Shown here one piece after another: positions 15,395 to 18,711 of a stretch of DNA of 18,711 bases. Within the stretch, counting starts at the first letter, position 1, and each line of letters starts with the position of its first letter. The stretch lies in contig CAZIDB010000082.1 in NCBI GenBank assembly GCA_964537965.1, positions 1 to 18,711 on the forward strand, in the 5' to 3' direction. The DNA comes from SURF-24 sp964537965 (GTDB lineage Bacteria; Bacteroidota; Ignavibacteria; Ignavibacteriales; SURF-24). The notes under the pieces were generated by a model. That model was not told the origin of the DNA and searched no databases. It was given only the letters and a program-made list of their open reading frames with translations. Made by a program: the position numbers and the translations under genes.

Positions 15395-16757
15395 GCTTAA
15401 CTCCATTATGATGCGGCTGGGCGCCATCTAAAACGGCTTTTACTTCTGCGATAGATACAACCGGCAAACCTTTTATGAATAATAAAATCCATGTGAAGAA
15501 GAAACCGAAGCTGCCGGCTAAAAGTCCAAGATCAACTAACGTAGGCGTAAAGTAATGCCAGGATGAAGGCAGGTAATCTCTTGATAAAGTTGAAACTACA
15601 ATTACAAATCTTTCAAACCACATTCCAACATTAACAAGAATGCCAAGCACAAACATTGCGGGAATAGATCTTCTGATTTTCTTTATCCAGAATAGCTGCG
15701 GAAAAATTACGTTACAGGAAATCATTATCCAGTATGCCCAGGCATACGGTCCAAATGCCCTGTTCACAAATACAAATTGTTCAACAGGATTACCACTGTA
15801 CCACGCCATAAAGAATTCCATTCCATAAGCATAACCAACCATTGAACCGGTAAGAATGATTACCTTGTTCATTTTCTCGAGAGTATCGATAGTGATAATA
15901 TGTTCAAAGTTAAAAATCTTTCTAACAAAGATGAGTACGTTTTGTACCATCGCAAAACCTGAGAACACTGCACCTGCTACAAAGTATGGGGGGAAAATTG
16001 TAGCATGCCATCCCGGTAAAACTGATGTAGCAAAATCAAAACTAACAATTGTATGAACCGATAAAACAAGCGGAGTTGCAAAACCGGCAAGAATCAGATA
16101 AACCATTTCATAATGATGCCAGTGCCTGTTTGAATGCCGCCATCCCAAACTAAATACAGAATAAATAAATTTTTTTATTTTGCCTGTTGCTCTGTCTCTA
16201 AGTGTTGCTAAATCAGGAATCAGTCCAATGTACCAGAATATAAGCGACACGGTAAAGTAAGTTGAAACGGCAAACACATCCCACAATAACGGAGAAATAA
16301 AATTAACCCAGATTCCATGCTGGTTTGGATAAGGTAACAAGTAAGTAGCAAGCCATGGCCTGCCTACGTGAATTAAAGGAAAGATACCCGCAGTCATCAC
16401 TGCAAAGATTGTCATTCCTTCTGCAAACCTTGCAATACCAGTTCTCCACTTCTGCCTGAACAAGAATAATATTGCAGAGATTAACGTACCAGCGTGACCA
16501 ATTCCAACCCAGAAAACAAAGTTAGTAATGTCAAAACCCCAGCCAACCGGCTGATTGTTTCCCCACATACCGATTCCATTCAAGAAAGTAATCAACAGGC
16601 AGAATGCGCCAATACCTAACAAAGTTAATGTTATTGATAAAGCGATGTAATATTTTCTGTCTACTTTCTTTTCAATAGGAGCAATAATAGTCTCATTGAT
16701 AGACCTGAGAGAAGGTTTACCTTCAACGACAGACAATTCTCTTGAGTAATCTATCAT
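15387..16757 (-). CDS. actC: Alternative complex III subunit ActC (NrfD-family quinol-binding membrane subunit)
   Basis: A 456-residue NrfD/PsrC-family protein with about ten membrane helices. It is the quinol-oxidising membrane subunit of ACIII, passing electrons to the iron-sulfur clusters of ActB. Typical segments are WVGIGHAGTLISAILFLFRQ (near residue 87), FPLIHVGRPW, SVHTIVSFDFATSVLPGWH and FFMAWYSGNPVEQF. The length is normal for ActC. The ATG lies just two bases after the actB stop, with GGAGG inside the last actB codons. The end overlaps actDE by eight bases. All this indicates co-translation with its partners. Confidence 0.96.
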   Translation of the reverse strand: MIDYSRELSVVEGKPSLRSINETIIAPIEKKVDRKYYIALSITLTLLGIGAFCLLITFLNGIGMWGNNQPVGWGFDITNFVFWVGIGHAGTLISAILFLFRQKWRTGIARFAEGMTIFAVMTAGIFPLIHVGRPWLATYLLPYPNQHGIWVNFISPLLWDVFAVSTYFTVSLIFWYIGLIPDLATLRDRATGKIKKFIYSVFSLGWRHSNRHWHHYEMVYLILAGFATPLVLSVHTIVSFDFATSVLPGWHATIFPPYFVAGAVFSGFAMVQNVLIFVRKIFNFEHIITIDTLEKMNKVIILTGSMVGYAYGMEFFMAWYSGNPVEQFVFVNRAFGPYAWAYWIMISCNVIFPQLFWIKKIRRSIPAMFVLGILVNVGMWFERFVIVVSTLSRDYLPSSWHYFTPTLVDLGLLAGSFGFFFTWILLFIKGLPVVSIAEVKAVLDGAQPHHNGVKHD

Positions 16758-16759
16758 AA

Positions 16760-18711
16760 CTATGCTTCCTCCGAATAGGTATTTCTGAGTTTTGCGATGT
16801 AGGTAACGTTTGGTCTTGTGTTTATCTCCTGTAATACATGATAGCCCAATTCGTGCTCCCTGTATTTTGAAATTTCCGAATGCGGATCATTAACATCACC
16901 AAACACAATTGCCTCCGCAGGGCATGCAACCTGGCAGGCAGTCTTAACGTCATTTCCGTTTAATGGTCCTCCTTCTTCAATTGCATGTTGTCGTGCTTCC
17001 ATAATTCTTTGTATACAGAATGTACATTTCTCCATTACNNNNNNNNNNNNNNNNNNNNNNNNNNNNNNNNNNNNNNNNNNNNNNNNNNNNNNNNNNNNNN
17101 NNNNNNNNNNNNNNNNNNNNNNNNNNNNNNNNNNNNNNTTTCCTTTCTCCTCAAAAAGGAAGGAAGGATTTTTTCTGTATTCAGCAAGAGTGCCTTCTTT
17201 TATAATCTTACGCTCAAGATGAAGGTCTTTGAGAAAAGTGTCATCAAGAGAATGCTTCTCCTGTGTTGATACAAGTTTATGAGAATCACCCGTTTTTGTA
17301 ATGCGAACATCCGTATAAATCCATTTTGATATTGAAGGCTGCTTTGCAATCAGGACATTTGCATTTACACCAACTTCTTCACCAACTTCACCTGCCTTAG
17401 TTCTTCCGTAACCTAGTTCAATTGATATTAAATCATCAGCCAAACCCGGCTGAATTGAAACCGGAATTTTTATAGTCCTGTTTTCAACCGACACTTCGAT
17501 AATATCATTTTCAGCTAAAGAATATTTTTTTGCAGTTGAAGGTGAAATGGAAGCATAATTATCCCAAACAATTTTTGAAACCGGATGAGGAAGTTCCTGC
17601 AACCAGCCATTGTTAGCATATCGTCCGTCATTTATTGAATGAGCCGGTTTCAATATCAGGCTTAACGAGTTTTTATTTTCCGTTAGCCTAATTGCATTAA
17701 CCGACTGCTGATTAAAAGTAAATGTTTTAGGTGTTGAACCTGAAGTAATCACACCGGCTTCAAGTAATGCATACCAAAAAGTTTTAAAATCCATTGGAAG
17801 ATTTAATGCAGGGAATAAATTCTTTTCCCAGTTATCCATTAAATATTTATGGTACAAATCTTCTTTATAATTATTTTTACTTCCCGAAATCCATGTTAGC
17901 AGCACAGCCTCTTTTTGCCTTGTACCGTAAAGTGGAGAGATTACCGGCTGCTGAAAACTGAACACTCCGCTTCTTACATTAAAATCATTCCAGCTTTCAT
18001 AATCATGATTTACCGGAATAACATATTTGCTTTTGACTGAGGTCTCATTTTCACTTTCTACAAGACTTACAACAAGATCAGCTTTGGTTAATGCTTTTTC
18101 ATAACCAAATCCTTTTGCAAAATGATAAACAGGATTGGTATCAAAATGAATTACTACTCCAACCTTGCCTGCGTTCAGGTTGTTTACCAAATTTTCAATA
18201 TCACTATTTCCGGAAAGTGGCAGGTAACTAACAATACTTTGGTTTGTATCATAAAGTTTTGAATTGCCGAGAATTTCATTTAAATAATTAACTACTAAAT
18301 GGACTTCTTCAGGTAACCTATCACCGGCATAAACAATCCCTGCTCCCCTGTTCTTAATCAAATCATTTACGAGGTAAGTTACAGCTTCACCTGACAAACT
18401 ATTTCTCTTAACAAAATCATTCAGATCATATTTCTCAGCAACCGTGATGTTCTGACCAATCTTTTTACCGACTTCATTAAGGAGTGACAAAACAAATTCA
18501 AGTTGCATTTCAGGTTTAACTTTTATCCTGTAATCGGAAGTCATTCCTGTTAAGGACATATCTCCTTCAACAGAATACAGTCTAACAAAGCTTTTACTCT
18601 TCATTATGTCGCGTTTTTCTGAGAAATGTCTGATGTTTTCAACTGTGTTTCCTTCATTGCCAAGGAAATCAGATTCAAGCGCAACAATTATTTTTGCATC
18701 ACTCCATTTTA
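16760..18711 (-). CDS. actB: Alternative complex III subunit ActB (molybdopterin-fold plus Fe-S domain), partial and gapped
   Basis: The frame stays open to the right window edge; codons before the ATG at 18604 read KWSDAKIIVALESDFLG and NEGNTVENIRHFSEKRD, typical of the molybdopterin-oxidoreductase-like half of ActB, so 18604 is internal and the true start is off the window. After the catalytic-fold part comes FLFEEKG, then 100 N, then VMEKCTFCIQRI and ACQVACPAEAIVFGD, the last cysteine motif of the Fe-S ferredoxin-like domain. ActB carries electrons from ActC toward the heme subunits through its Fe-S clusters; the molybdopterin fold in ActB is known to lack the cofactor. The first three cysteine motifs expected in the family must lie in the unsequenced gap. 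It ends two bases before actC. Confidence 0.93.
   Translation of the reverse strand, partial: KWSDAKIIVALESDFLGNEGNTVENIRHFSEKRDIMKSKSFVRLYSVEGDMSLTGMTSDYRIKVKPEMQLEFVLSLLNEVGKKIGQNITVAEKYDLNDFVKRNSLSGEAVTYLVNDLIKNRGAGIVYAGDRLPEEVHLVVNYLNEILGNSKLYDTNQSIVSYLPLSGNSDIENLVNNLNAGKVGVVIHFDTNPVYHFAKGFGYEKALTKADLVVSLVESENETSVKSKYVIPVNHDYESWNDFNVRSGVFSFQQPVISPLYGTRQKEAVLLTWISGSKNNYKEDLYHKYLMDNWEKNLFPALNLPMDFKTFWYALLEAGVITSGSTPKTFTFNQQSVNAIRLTENKNSLSLILKPAHSINDGRYANNGWLQELPHPVSKIVWDNYASISPSTAKKYSLAENDIIEVSVENRTIKIPVSIQPGLADDLISIELGYGRTKAGEVGEEVGVNANVLIAKQPSISKWIYTDVRITKTGDSHKLVSTQEKHSLDDTFLKDLHLERKIIKEGTLAEYRKNPSFLFEEKGXXXXXXXXXXXXXXXXXXXXXXXXXXXXXXXXXXVMEKCTFCIQRIMEARQHAIEEGGPLNGNDVKTACQVACPAEAIVFGDVNDPHSEISKYREHELGYHVLQEINTRPNVTYIAKLRNTYSEEA
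17039..17138. other. Assembly gap (100 N) inside actB
   Basis: Exactly 100 N, the usual placeholder for a scaffold gap of unknown size. The reading frame happens to agree on both sides, but the family needs about 140-170 residues here instead of 33, so the real missing DNA is probably near 450 bases. Confidence 0.95.

Noticed and set aside
1..18711. A hidden defence, mobile or CRISPR-like system
   Set aside because: I found no direct-repeat array, transposase, integrase, tRNA-like attachment site or nuclease/toxin gene; the window is explained by respiratory and housekeeping genes.

Overview
The window looks like a chromosomal contig from the Bacteroidota/Chlorobiota/Ignavibacteriota group, most like an Ignavibacteria-type heterotroph. 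The evidence is AT-rich DNA, an alternative complex III (ACIII) plus aa3-oxidase cluster, a Bacteroidota-style promoter (TTTG-N19-TAnnTTTG) in front of bfr, and clear Shine-Dalgarno sequences. The taxon is inferred from gene content, not from a marker gene. Every gene I can support lies on the minus strand, so the biological order runs from right to left.

Right part (18711 down to 5796): a long, tightly packed aerobic respiration operon. It enters the window inside actB, whose N-terminus is off the edge and whose iron-sulfur domain is interrupted by a 100-N assembly gap. It continues with actC, a fused actD-actE, actF, a membrane-anchored monoheme cytochrome c, a SCO copper chaperone, then oxidase subunits I, III, IV and II, heme O synthase (ctaB), and finally an eight-helix membrane protein with a C-terminal cytochrome c domain. 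Many junctions overlap (ATGA, ATGACTGA, GTGAATGA, GTGTTTAA), which implies translational coupling. The expected electron path is quinol -> ACIII (ActB/C/F, then ActE heme) -> anchored cytochrome c -> CuA of CoxB -> heme a/a3-CuB of CoxA. SCO and CtaB supply copper and heme. CoxA carries the Tyr-Ser motif of A2-type proton-pumping oxidases.

Middle (5795 to 4925): a bacterioferritin gene with intact ferroxidase residues and heme-ligand Met. Its predicted promoter overlaps a perfect 9-10-9 inverted repeat (possible operator), and a long hairpin lies downstream.

Left part (4924 to 1): unrelated single genes. These are a YdjM/DUF457-like membrane metal-dependent hydrolase family protein, an exported protein of unknown function, a small two-helix membrane protein followed by a good intrinsic terminator, a HAD phosphatase of the beta-phosphoglucomutase type, a secreted GH16 glucanase, and a glycosyltransferase family 9 (heptosyltransferase-like) gene that runs off the left edge. 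I saw no tRNA, rRNA, CRISPR array, insertion sequence or phage gene. No gene-free stretch exceeds 300 bases; the longest is about 230 bases (4925-5153), holding only the hairpin.
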